Assembly (NCBI RefSeq): GCF_000614125.1
Contig: NZ_BAKJ01000047.1
Location: 1 to 32,989, forward strand
DNA: 32,989 bases
Source of the DNA: Bacteroides rodentium JCM 16496
Lineage (GTDB): Bacteria; Bacteroidota; Bacteroidia; Bacteroidales; Bacteroidaceae
Direction: 5' to 3'
Shown here piece after piece: positions 26,118-32,989 of this stretch. The notes under the pieces are model-generated. The model searched no databases and was not told the origin of the DNA. It saw only the letters and a program-made list of their open reading frames with translations. The first letter of the stretch is position 1; each line of letters starts with the position of its first letter. The translations under genes and the position numbers were made by a program.

Positions 26118-27133
26118 AAGAAGATAAATATCACATTTGCCCTTCTTTGTTGCAGCGGGTGAAAGGCGAATCCGGTTATTCTGCAAAAGCGGAAAAGCTT
26201 TTGTTTGATGGAGTAAGCGTGTCTCCGATTTTGCCTTATGAAAACTTGGATACAGACCCTTCTGTAATAGACACTTTTACGGACAATAGTAAACGGATTT
26301 CTCTTTCGGGGGTACAAATAAAATTTTCTTTGCTGGTTGATGGTGGAGTGTTGCGTTTGACAACGGCTTCCGAACAAGGTCTATATATTCTTAAACCTAA
26401 GCCCGGACATATTCGGAATGCTGTCTACTGTGCTGCCAATGAGCATTTGACGATGCAGATAGCTTCTCAAATATTCAAAATTCAGACAGCTCCTAATGGA
26501 TTGTGTTTTTTCAGTAGTGGAGAACCTGCTTATTTTGTGCGTCGTTTTGACATCGTCGGTGATGAGAAGCTGAGAAAGGAAGATTTTGCAGCTTTGGCAG
26601 GTTTGACAAATAGGCAGGGAGGTTCTAACTATAAATATGATCATTTGTCGTATCAAGATTTTGCCGTACTTATTGACCGTTATAGCTCTATGCCGATGGT
26701 AGATAAATACCGTTTCTTTACGTTGATGGTTTTCAATTATGTCTTTTGTAACGGGGATGCCCATTTGAAGAATTTTTCTTTGTTGGAGGACAATCGTGGC
26801 AAGTTCAAACTATCTCCGGCTTATGATTTGTTGAATACCCGTTTGCATGTGGATGATGAGATATTTGCAATGCGTAGAGGTTTGTTTTCAGAACCTAAGT
26901 CTGGATATTTTTACGGTTCGTCGTTGGCAGTAGTAGGACGTACTTTTTTTGAATTTGGCAGACTGATAGGGCTTCCGGATACAAGTATAAAGAATGTACT
27001 GGATTCCTTCTGTGAAATCCGGCCTGAGACGGATGAACTGATTGACAACTCTTTTTTGTCCGACGACTTGAAGAAAGAATATAAGTTGAATTATAAAGGA
27101 AGAATAAATAGCTATTTGACGATTAGGGAATAA
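26114..27133 (+). CDS. HipT-like serine/threonine kinase toxin (HipA lacking N-subdomain 1)
   Basis: A 339-residue HipA-type kinase without the N-terminal subdomain. The glycine-rich loop reads RISLSGVQIK with an S-x-S pair (Ser63, Ser65), the arrangement linked to autophosphorylation in HipT. The ATP-site Lys is in YILKPKPGH (about 94). The catalytic loop is CNGDAHLKNFSLL with Asp215 and Asn220, and the metal Asp238 is in LSPAYDLLNT. Length and spacing fit HipT of the E. coli HipBST system. Its target in that system is tryptophanyl-tRNA synthetase, but the target here is unknown. The start overlaps the HipS-like stop by 4 bases. The three genes are more AT-rich than nagB upstream, suggesting acquisition. 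Confidence 0.9.
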   Translation: MKEDKYHICPSLLQRVKGESGYSAKAEKLLFDGVSVSPILPYENLDTDPSVIDTFTDNSKRISLSGVQIKFSLLVDGGVLRLTTASEQGLYILKPKPGHIRNAVYCAANEHLTMQIASQIFKIQTAPNGLCFFSSGEPAYFVRRFDIVGDEKLRKEDFAALAGLTNRQGGSNYKYDHLSYQDFAVLIDRYSSMPMVDKYRFFTLMVFNYVFCNGDAHLKNFSLLEDNRGKFKLSPAYDLLNTRLHVDDEIFAMRRGLFSEPKSGYFYGSSLAVVGRTFFEFGRLIGLPDTSIKNVLDSFCEIRPETDELIDNSFLSDDLKKEYKLNYKGRINSYLTIRE

Positions 27134-27191
27134 CTATGCTTGTTATGAGCTCGGAATTCTCAGAAAAAGGTTATAGCACATTTTACTCTCA

Positions 27192-27286
27192 TACCCTCAT
27201 AAATCTTTCGAAACCTTTTATTCATGGGTACTCCGGCTATGAAAGCAGCTATGAGGGTAACTATGGGAGCACATTCTTACCCTCAT
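27192..27286. repeat. TACCCTCAT repeats with a 10-bp inverted pair
   Basis: TACCCTCAT occurs at 27192-27200 and 27278-27286, and its complement lies in ATGAGGGTAA at 27251-27260. The latter forms a perfect 10-bp inverted repeat with TTACCCTCAT (27277-27286) around a 16-base loop. Confidence 0.65.
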
Positions 27287-27330
27287 CGATCTGTTTTAAC
27301 ATACTTGTAAATCCGGCTTCTGTATGCTCG

Positions 27331-27396
27331 CTGCATTTTTACTGCAAGCGCTATGCAGTATCACTGCAAAATGTATGCAATGACTTTGCAGTGGCA
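27331..27396. repeat. Six-unit, exactly 11-bp-phased TGCA array
   Basis: TGCA starts at 27332, 27343, 27354, 27365, 27376 and 27387, with no deviation from 11 bp. Units read CTGCATTTTTA, CTGCAAGCGCT, ATGCAGTATCA, CTGCAAAATGT, ATGCAATGACT and TTGCAGTGGCA. Only the palindromic core is conserved, so it is the spacing that is under constraint. It places one core per helical turn. Confidence 0.8.
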
Positions 27397-27405
27397 AGTT
27401 GCTGA

Positions 27406-27606
27406 TTACGAATTCAGTAGCCACTTCCATGCCGGTATCATTTGGATGGCTTTTCCTTCTTTCTCCAATCTGCTTTCCTCGTCTCTGGTGATGATGAGCA
27501 GATTGTCACATCCGGTGGTGGCTGATGCTTCCAGCAACATAAGAAATCTTTCCTGAATAAGAGGAATAATGTAGTGAAAAGTTTCCTTTTTCTTAGGAAT
27601 CCCTCT
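27406..27606 (-). pseudogene. Remnant of the C-terminus of an ATP-binding protein
   Basis: The minus strand reads in frame through GIPKKKETFHYIIPLIQERF, then LMLLEASATTGCDNLLIITR, DEESRLEKEGKAIQMIPAWK and WLLNS before TAA at 27406. This ending (LLIIT-DEE-KEGK-I-IP-WKWLL) resembles the tail of the Bacteroidota AAA/DUF4143 ATP-binding proteins. No start, Walker motifs or remaining domain are present; a stop codon closes the frame about 75 codons upstream. It is therefore a decayed fragment. Family assignment is by eye and moderate. Confidence 0.5.
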
Positions 27607-27653
27607 GTGCGATGATGCTTTGGGCAGGCTACGGAAAACTCATTGAATCTCTG

Positions 27654-29402
27654 CTACACCTCCTCGCACACCGCCATCTCCATCCCCCGATATACCACCA
27701 CAATCTTGTGCAGCGTGGTGTGCTTCACGGCGTTCCGCACCGTTTCGCTGTCGGCATACCGGTTGGCTTGGGCGATGCCTGCTTGGCGGAGCTTTTCCAC
27801 CGCTTCGTCACTCTCTTTTCCTTTGGCATATTTCAGTTCGACGATGTAGCTGTGCGTCATGTCCTTATAGATGTCGGTAAGGGGCATGAGGAAGAGGTCG
27901 GCGTAGCCCTCTTGGGTATCCTGCTCGGACACGGGGCGATAGAAGCGGTTCTGGGCAGTCATGGCGAGGGTGAAGCCATGTACGAAAGATTCTCCTTTCT
28001 GCTTGTCCCGTTGGGAGGCATAGCGGTGCAGGCAGTCGGCGATGTAGCCGAAGTAGGGATGCCATTCGCCGAGGTAGGCGAGGCGGGAGGCCAGTTCATC
28101 CTTTTGGTAGCTGTCAAAGCTTAAATCATTTTCGTGGTAAGTGTCCAGCAGGTAGGCAAACAATTGCTCGCGCACCACTTGGTTAGGAATGGTGAGCTTG
28201 GTTTTTCCCATGTAGGTTCCACTGACGGTGAGCATCCCGAAGTAGAACAGCAGGCTGACGAAGTTGTCGGGGTCTGTAATCTGTTCGGCGGGAAAGCCCG
28301 TTTTCAGGTTTCCCGTCACATAGCCTTGCTGCACGAGGGTCTGGATGACAGAGGCATCATGCGCAAACTCCTTGTCCTTGCGGATGAGCATACGCAATTT
28401 GTTGTAGTCCACACGGATGTTCTCTTCAATCATGTTGCGAGGCAGATTACCACCGTTTCGGATGTAGTTGTCTATGAAGTAGAGCACCATGTTGGAGTTG
28501 AACATGGATGTCCGTCCGTATGTCTCTTCTGCAAAGCAATAGTTGTCGTACCACGGTTTCATCAGTTCAATCAGTTCATCCACCGTGTGATGGAACTCGC
28601 AGGTGGTGGAATAATACGCCAGCATCTCGCGTACGTCCTCTTCCGTGAATCCGGTCAGCTCATTGAATTCGGGGGAGAGGGAGTAGTTGGTGCCGATGTT
28701 GAATCCGCTGGTCAGGTCGTCCATCGTCACGGGGCTTACGCCGGTGACGAAGCACCGCTTGATGGAGGAGTAGGTACCCGCCTTCACGGTGTCGAAGAAG
28801 CTGCGCAGATAGCCCGTGCCGTGCGTTTCGCTCTTGTAGCCGTCCAGGCAGGCGGGTTCGGACAGTATCTTGTTGGTGAAGTGGTCGTACTCGTCGATGA
28901 AGAGGAAGATTTGCCGGCCTGCTTTATAGCACTCCTTGTAGAGGTAGTCCAATTGCTCCACGGCTCCCTGCTTCTCGTTCATCTTCTCCTTGATGTCTTT
29001 GGGCAGATACTCGGCATATACGTCACAGAAGAAGTCGAATTCGGTGTTGCAATGCGCGTCAAGCGATTGGCGGTAGCTGTGCAGCTCGGCATTCACTACG
29101 GCGAAGTTCAGGTAAATCACGAGGTAGGAGTTTCGCTCCTCCGTGGGATGCTCGCCGATGTAGAGCCCGCCGTACCATTTTTCGAAATTCGCCTTGTCGC
29201 GCACGTCATAGTAGTGGTGCAGCATGGAGATGGTGAGACTTTTGCCGAACCGCCTTGGACGGATGTAGAAGAAGTACTTGTTGGCATCCTCTATCATGGG
29301 GATGAAACGGGTTTTGTCCACGTAGTAACAATTGTCTTCGCGGACATCGATAAAGTTCATCATTCCGTAGGGAATACGCTTGCGCTTGGGTCTTTCGTAC
29401 AT
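27654..29402 (-). CDS. AAA-ATPase-like / PD-(D/E)XK nuclease-like protein
   Basis: A 582-residue protein of the PF09820/PF08011 type, abundant in Bacteroidota and of unknown biological role. The start MYERPKRKRIPYGMMNFIDV leads to the substrate-like motif NCYYVDKTRFIPMIED and a Walker A-like segment FYIRPRRFGKSLTISML. The Walker B segment is QIFLFIDEYDHFTNKIL. The C-terminal nuclease fold has an Asp in GYADLFLMPL and the E-x-K in SYIVELKYAKG. The frame extends to 29426, but that longer start would lie on top of the -7 box, so 29402 is preferred. It is divergent from a broken paralogue. Confidence 0.88.
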   Translation of the reverse strand: MYERPKRKRIPYGMMNFIDVREDNCYYVDKTRFIPMIEDANKYFFYIRPRRFGKSLTISMLHHYYDVRDKANFEKWYGGLYIGEHPTEERNSYLVIYLNFAVVNAELHSYRQSLDAHCNTEFDFFCDVYAEYLPKDIKEKMNEKQGAVEQLDYLYKECYKAGRQIFLFIDEYDHFTNKILSEPACLDGYKSETHGTGYLRSFFDTVKAGTYSSIKRCFVTGVSPVTMDDLTSGFNIGTNYSLSPEFNELTGFTEEDVREMLAYYSTTCEFHHTVDELIELMKPWYDNYCFAEETYGRTSMFNSNMVLYFIDNYIRNGGNLPRNMIEENIRVDYNKLRMLIRKDKEFAHDASVIQTLVQQGYVTGNLKTGFPAEQITDPDNFVSLLFYFGMLTVSGTYMGKTKLTIPNQVVREQLFAYLLDTYHENDLSFDSYQKDELASRLAYLGEWHPYFGYIADCLHRYASQRDKQKGESFVHGFTLAMTAQNRFYRPVSEQDTQEGYADLFLMPLTDIYKDMTHSYIVELKYAKGKESDEAVEKLRQAGIAQANRYADSETVRNAVKHTTLHKIVVVYRGMEMAVCEEV

Positions 29403-29425
29403 GGCAATCAGGGTTTTGATTGGCA

Positions 29426-29456
29426 CAAATGTATGAATTTAATTTGATTTTCCCAA
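29426..29456 (-). promoter_or_regulatory. sigma-ABfr promoter for the intact AAA-ATPase gene
   Basis: The minus strand has TACATTTG (29426-29433) preceded 20 bases upstream by TTG (29454-29456). It fixes the start codon at 29402. Confidence 0.6.
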
Positions 29457-29530
29457 TTGCTTGCTCCTTTTGCGTCAGGCAGTGGGGATGAAAAAAGGGC
29501 GTGCTTTCCCCTTTTTTGCGGAATATGTGC

Positions 29531-29538
29531 TATCTTTG
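29531..29538 (+). promoter_or_regulatory. sigma-ABfr -7 box for the broken AAA-ATPase gene
   Basis: TATCTTTG lies 31 bases before the ATG at 29569; a TTTC at 29505-29508 is the nearest -33 candidate. Confidence 0.45.
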
Positions 29539-29568
29539 TCATACTTATAATTAAAAACAGTAGCAGCT

Positions 29569-31133
29569 ATGGAATTGAGTGGCAGACGTTATCCGATAGG
29601 GATACAGAATTTTGAGGAACTTCGTAACCGGAATTGTGTGTATGTGGATAAGACGGAGCTGGTTTATAAACTGGCGAATACTGGTTTGTACTACTTTTTC
29701 AACCGTCCTCGCCGTTTTGGCAAGAGCCTGCTTGTGTCTACGCTGGAGGCTTACTTCCAGGGTAAAAAGGAACTTTTCAAAGGTTTGGCGATGGAACGGC
29801 TGGAGCAGGATTGGGAATCCTACCCGGTGTTGCACATCGATTTCAGTCTGACGAAATATACCGAAGTCCGTGATTTGACGGGGCAATTGAACTTGTTTTT
29901 ATCCCGTTGGGAGGAGATTTATGGAAAAAAGGAAGAGGAAACAGGGGCAGCTGCCCGCCTGCAAGGCATCATCTGCGTGCCTACGCCAAGACCGGTAAAC
30001 AGGTTGTAGTGCTGATTGACGAATACGATGCCCCTTTGCTCGACAGCAATTCCGATGCGGTGCTGCAACAATAGCTCCGCACGGAGATGCGCAAGTTCTT
30101 CAGTCCCCTCAAAGGATTGGGTCAATACCTTCGTTTTCTGTTCATTACGGGCATCAGCAAGTTCAGCCAGCTGAGCATCTTCAGCGGACTGAACAATTTG
30201 CAGAACATCAGCATGCGCGATGACTTCAGTGCCCTTTGCGGCATCACCGAGGAAGAGTTGTTGACACAACTGAAATCCGATATCGAGCAGATGGCAGCCG
30301 CCAATGGCGAGACTTACGAGGAGGCTTGCGAACATTTGAAATACCAATACAACGGTTATCATTTCAGTAAGGGATGCGCTGATATTTACAATCCGTTCAG
30401 CTTGTTCAATGCTTTCAATTCCAAGGAGTACAAGAACTATTGGTTCTCTACGGGCACGCCTACTTTCCTGATAGATATACTTAGACATGCCGATTTCGAT
30501 GTACGTGCCTTGGAAGGGGTTGAGGCTACCGATGAGCAGTTTGATGCGCCTACGGAACAGATTACAAGCCCCATCCCGGTGCTCTACCAGAGTGGTTACC
30601 TGACCATTAAGGGTTATGACCGTGATTTCCAAATCTATCGTTTGGCCTATCCCAATGGTGAGGTTCGTAAAGGTTTCATTGAATCCCTGCTTCCCTCTTA
30701 CGTGCACTTGCCTGCCCAGAACAATACTTTCTACGTCGTCTCTTTCCTTCGCGACTTGATGAAGGGTGATGTGGAGAGTTGCTTGGAGCGTACCCGTTCC
30801 TTCTTCGCTTCCATTCCCAATGATTTGGAGAATAAGACCGAAAAGCATTATCAGACCATCTTCTATTTGTTGTTCCGGTTGATGGGGCAATATGTGGATT
30901 CGGAAGTGAAGAGTGCCGTAGGCCGTGCGGACGTGGTGGTGAAGCTGCAGGATGCTATTTATGTTTTCGAGTTCAAGTACGACGGCACCCCGGAAGAGGC
31001 ATTGGCGCAGATTGACAGCAAGCAGTATGCCATTCCTTACCGGGTGGACGGCAGACGTGTGGTGAAGATTGGCGTGAACTTTGACAGTGCCACGCGGACG
31101 ATTGGCGGGTGGAAAATTGCAGAAGCGGATTAG
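29569..31133 (+). pseudogene. AAA-ATPase-like / PD-(D/E)XK protein, frameshift plus nonsense codon
   Basis: Paralogue of the divergent neighbour. The N-terminus MELSGRRYPIGIQNFEELRN leads to VYVDKTELVYKLA and the Walker A-like FFNRPRRFGKSLLVSTL. The frame breaks near 29971 (after LQGII). Adding one base recovers RAYAKTGKQVVVLIDEYDAP with Walker B, but then a TAG at 30073-30075 replaces what should be Glu in QQELRTEMRKFF. Beyond it the frame is open again: FFSPLKGLGQYLRFLFITGI, SKFSQLSIFSGLNNLQNISM and the nuclease-fold GRADVVVKLQDAIYVFEFKYDG. Two independent lesions make a true pseudogene likely. Restored length is about 521 residues. Confidence 0.88.
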
Positions 31134-31285
31134 AAACTCTTGTCAGTATGCTTATGCCATATTTTTATGGTTTTCTCGTTTTTCTTCAAGTTTTTTACCT
31201 GCTGCGCAATGGTATCTTACCATCCTTTATTAGGCAAATAGTAAGAAGATGATTAAGATGGGTGTCTCTTGTAAAAAAAAATATC

Positions 31286-31293
31286 TAACTTTG
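31286..31293 (+). promoter_or_regulatory. sigma-ABfr -7 box for the membrane regulator
   Basis: TAACTTTG lies 29 bases before the ATG at 31323. No good -33 element. Confidence 0.5.
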
Positions 31294-31322
31294 AGGCGGA
31301 TTAATATTTGAACACACACAAC

Positions 31323-32414
31323 ATGGACGAGAAAAGAGAGAGACGGCAAATGCTATTGATATACGTAGCCATAGGTGTTGTGGCAGCGGTAATTACCGGT
31401 TGGTTCTTGTATCAGAACCGTATGGAGTTCTGGAAGACACAAGCACGCAGTGCTTTTCGTGTGGCTTTGGGAGAAGAGTTGCAGAAACAAAAGGTGGAGA
31501 TACCTTTCCATATGCAGGGGGATATTAATTTATCCATCGTGGATGCCAATGACCAAAAGAAAGAACCGATAACGGTATCTATGGTAAGTGAATATGGAGA
31601 AAAAGATTTCATCATTCCTTATGAAAAGCATATTCATAATATAGAACGCCCTTCTGATTGGAGGGTGATACGCTCGATTGTGCTTGAAGAACGTCCTTTG
31701 ATTGCTGACTCTTTGGACTTGGTATGGAAGAATTTATTGGGACGGATTGAATATCCCGGAAAAACGGTGGTACGTGTCTCTGTGTTGGATTGGTGGGAAC
31801 ATGAGACTTGTAGTTATTCTGGTGACTCTCTCTATTTGTCGAAATCAGATAGTTTGGTTGCTCATTATTTAGGATATAGATGCGAAGTGGGGGTTACCGG
31901 ATACCTTTATGGTCCTTGGTGGGTGATTCTTTCTTGGAAAGATATGCTTCTGTTGGGTGCTTTGATTGTCGGTTGCATATTGCTGTTCTTTGTGCAGGAT
32001 TATGTGGATAGAATTTATCGTCGTCTTTTCGTAAAGAATATTCCGGTTGTTATTGAAAAGGAAATTCCGGTAATTGCCTGCCATGAAAGCCAATCGCATA
32101 TTTATCGGTTGGAAGATGGATTACGCTTTGATGCTGATTTAAATATGCTGAAAAAGGGTGATGCTTGTGTGAAGTTGGCTCCATTATCAGCCAAATTGCT
32201 ACAAGGTTTTTTGGATATGGAAGATTGTAGATTGTCCAATGATGAAATTCTGTGTTTATTGTGGCCGAATGGTAATGGAACTTCGGATAAGCTGTATACA
32301 AATGTCAGAAGATTGCGTGGATATTTATCTCAAATTTCAAATTATACAATAGAAAATGAAAACTTCAGTTATCAATTAAAAAAGTCCCATTTCATCGAAG
32401 AAAATTCCGTGTAA
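31323..32414 (+). CDS. Membrane-anchored protein with C-terminal winged-helix DNA-binding domain
   Basis: A 363-residue candidate one-component transcription regulator. Transmembrane segment 1 covers about residues 10-31 (LLIYVAIGVVAAVITGWFLY), a periplasmic domain about 32-206, and transmembrane segment 2 about 208-225 (LLLGALIVGCILLFFV). The cytoplasmic tail ends in an OmpR/PhoB-like winged helix from about residue 282: VKLAPLSAKLLQGFLDMEDC, LSNDEILCLLWPNG, and the recognition helix SDKLYTNVRRLRGYLSQISN. This is the reverse layout of ToxR/CadC, where the DNA-binding domain is N-terminal. The ATG at 31323 is preferred to a TTG at 31308. It is followed by an inverted repeat and an NVEALA operon, its likely target. 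Confidence 0.8.
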   Translation: MDEKRERRQMLLIYVAIGVVAAVITGWFLYQNRMEFWKTQARSAFRVALGEELQKQKVEIPFHMQGDINLSIVDANDQKKEPITVSMVSEYGEKDFIIPYEKHIHNIERPSDWRVIRSIVLEERPLIADSLDLVWKNLLGRIEYPGKTVVRVSVLDWWEHETCSYSGDSLYLSKSDSLVAHYLGYRCEVGVTGYLYGPWWVILSWKDMLLLGALIVGCILLFFVQDYVDRIYRRLFVKNIPVVIEKEIPVIACHESQSHIYRLEDGLRFDADLNMLKKGDACVKLAPLSAKLLQGFLDMEDCRLSNDEILCLLWPNGNGTSDKLYTNVRRLRGYLSQISNYTIENENFSYQLKKSHFIEENSV

Positions 32415-32431
32415 GTAGGCCTATACTATAA

Positions 32432-32484
32432 GCTGACAATAACTGACAATCAAGTAAAAACATACATTGTCAGTTATTGTCAGC
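32432..32484. promoter_or_regulatory. Perfect 19-bp inverted repeat, probable operator
   Basis: GCTGACAATAACTGACAAT (32432-32450) is the exact reverse complement of 32466-32484 around a 15-base spacer. Each arm itself contains two CTGACAAT copies at 10-bp spacing, so four half-sites are present. It ends 8 bases before the -33 element of the next gene and is not followed by a T-run, which favours a protein-binding site over a terminator. Confidence 0.75.
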
Positions 32485-32491
32485 CCTAAAA

Positions 32492-32524
32492 TTGGGATGA
32501 AGTTTTTGTTTTCCGTTACCTTTG
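32492..32524 (+). promoter_or_regulatory. sigma-ABfr promoter of the NVEALA operon
   Basis: TTGG (32492-32495), 21 bases, then TACCTTTG (32517-32524). The -7 box is 38 bases before the ATG. Confidence 0.6.
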
Positions 32525-32562
32525 CCACCATCATTCAAATAACAACTATTAATGTGAAAAAC

Positions 32563-32781
32563 ATGAAAAAGAAATTCTTATTTATTGGTTTTGTTTTGGT
32601 GGCGGCAGTCGCTTCTTTTCAATTAAATTCTAAAAGCAAAAATTTGGAGCGCTTGATGTTGGAGAATATAGAGGCTTTGGCGTATGGTGAAACGGGTAAC
32701 GTTTATATTTGTGCTGGCGTAGGCTCTGTGGATTGTCCGATAAGTAGTAGTAAGGTAAAATATGTTGCAAAAGATTATAGC
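32563..32781 (+). CDS. NVEALA-family peptide
   Basis: Short Bacteroidota exported peptide of unknown function. An N-terminal signal (MKKKFLFIGFVLVAAVASF) is followed by the family signature LMLENIEALAYGE, a variant of NVEALA, then two cysteines (YICAGVGSVDCP) and VKYVAKDYSL. Family members normally stop at about this point. Here no stop codon occurs and the frame runs straight into the following lipoprotein. The normal end may have been lost by a small deletion. It lies downstream of the membrane regulator and its putative operator. Confidence 0.8.
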
Positions 32782-32989
32782 TTGAAGAACTTTATTAACA
32801 TATTGTTCTTGTTCATTACTTTAGCGACTTGTACATCTACTCCAAATGGTGACGGGATGCTTTATGCCGACTTCCCACAAATGCAGGAACTGAAAGGAAC
32901 AGTTATTCCGCTGGATACCGCTTTGTTCCGCTACCCTTTCCGTATTCGGATGCAGGGAGATAAGGCTGTGGTGATGGATTTGCATGGAA
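32782..32989 (+). CDS. Lipoprotein N-terminus, probably a 6-bladed beta-propeller protein (partial)
   Basis: The gene runs off the window. From a TTG at 32782 the frame reads LKNFINILFLFITLATC, a lipoprotein signal with lipobox Cys, then ADFPQMQELKGTVIPLDTAL and FRYPFRIRMQGDKAVVMDL. That resembles the start of the 6-bladed propeller lipoproteins commonly paired with NVEALA peptides. There is no ATG at the expected place. Either TTG is used, or the original ATG overlapping the NVEALA stop (as TTATGA) has lost two bases, fusing the frames. Confidence 0.6.
   Translation, partial: MKNFINILFLFITLATCTSTPNGDGMLYADFPQMQELKGTVIPLDTALFRYPFRIRMQGDKAVVMDLHG

Larger units (their letters stand above)
27134..27653. 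other. Non-coding stretch with phased repeats and a gene remnant
   Basis: No intact gene is convincing. From left to right it contains three copies of a 9-bp TACCCTCAT motif (two direct, one inverted), an 11-bp-phased TGCA array, and the decayed 3' end of a gene on the minus strand. Together they suggest an old insertion site. Confidence 0.6.

Noticed and set aside
27331..27396. CRISPR-like array
   Set aside because: Units are 11 bp with only a 4-bp conserved core, with no repeat-spacer structure and no cas genes.
27136..27405. 89-residue plus-strand frame after the HipT-like gene
   Set aside because: It runs through the TACCCTCAT and TGCA repeats, has no recognisable motif, and its protein sequence only reflects the repeats.
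28134..29447. 437-residue plus-strand open frame
   Set aside because: It is antisense to the intact AAA-ATPase gene, and its valine/histidine-rich composition is that of a reverse-frame shadow.
25500..31140. Complete integrative element or prophage
   Set aside because: No integrase, relaxase, transposase or phage structural gene is visible, and no tRNA gene or clear flanking att repeats were found.

Overview
This window looks like chromosome of a gut Bacteroides (Bacteroidales). The evidence is SusC/SusD pairs, a hybrid two-component regulator tail, an NVEALA-type peptide, lipoproteins with Bacteroidota lipoboxes, and many copies of the Bacteroides sigma-ABfr promoter -7 motif TAnnTTTG placed just upstream of genes. 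I cannot name the species from sequence alone.

Left part (1-12.6 kb): carbohydrate use, probably pectin. The 3' end of an AraC-type regulator (likely a hybrid two-component sensor) converges on a minus-strand operon of SusC (TonB-dependent porin), SusD (glycan-binding lipoprotein) and a DUF4957/DUF5123 beta-helix lipoprotein that carries a frameshift. A HAD phosphatase with its own well-formed promoter follows. Then comes a second minus-strand operon: GH28 polygalacturonase, a DUF4861 protein and a GH43 enzyme. Together they suggest outer-membrane capture and periplasmic breakdown of galacturonan and its arabinose- or xylose-containing side chains.

Middle part (12.8-25.5 kb): mostly housekeeping. 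fabI is translationally linked to an RsmI/YraL-type methyltransferase, whose 3' end overlaps a convergent membrane protein with a degenerate Nudix domain. lipA and a frameshifted S9 (DPP-IV-like) peptidase follow. A ROK kinase - MFS transporter - SIS protein operon looks like a sugar uptake unit and ends in a strong terminator. A frameshifted YhcC-like radical SAM gene, a flavodiiron protein and nagB are on the plus strand.

Right part (25.5-33 kb): an accessory region. It opens with a three-gene HipB-HipS-HipT-like module, a split HipA kinase toxin system, whose promoter is bracketed by two identical 16-bp operator-like repeats exactly 60 bp apart. Next is a non-coding stretch with an exact 11-bp-phased TGCA array and a decayed gene remnant. 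After it are two divergent AAA-ATPase/PD-(D/E)XK genes, one intact and one broken. Last is a membrane-anchored protein with a C-terminal winged-helix domain, followed by a perfect 19-bp inverted repeat, a promoter, and an NVEALA peptide that reads in frame into a lipoprotein.

Four genes (DUF4957 protein, S9 peptidase, radical SAM protein, second AAA-ATPase) are each restored to full length by adding one base. Three of these lack one G of the coding strand, two of them in the same context (AAGGCT read as AAGCT). This may be assembly error rather than biology. The fourth also has an in-frame TAG and is more likely a true pseudogene.
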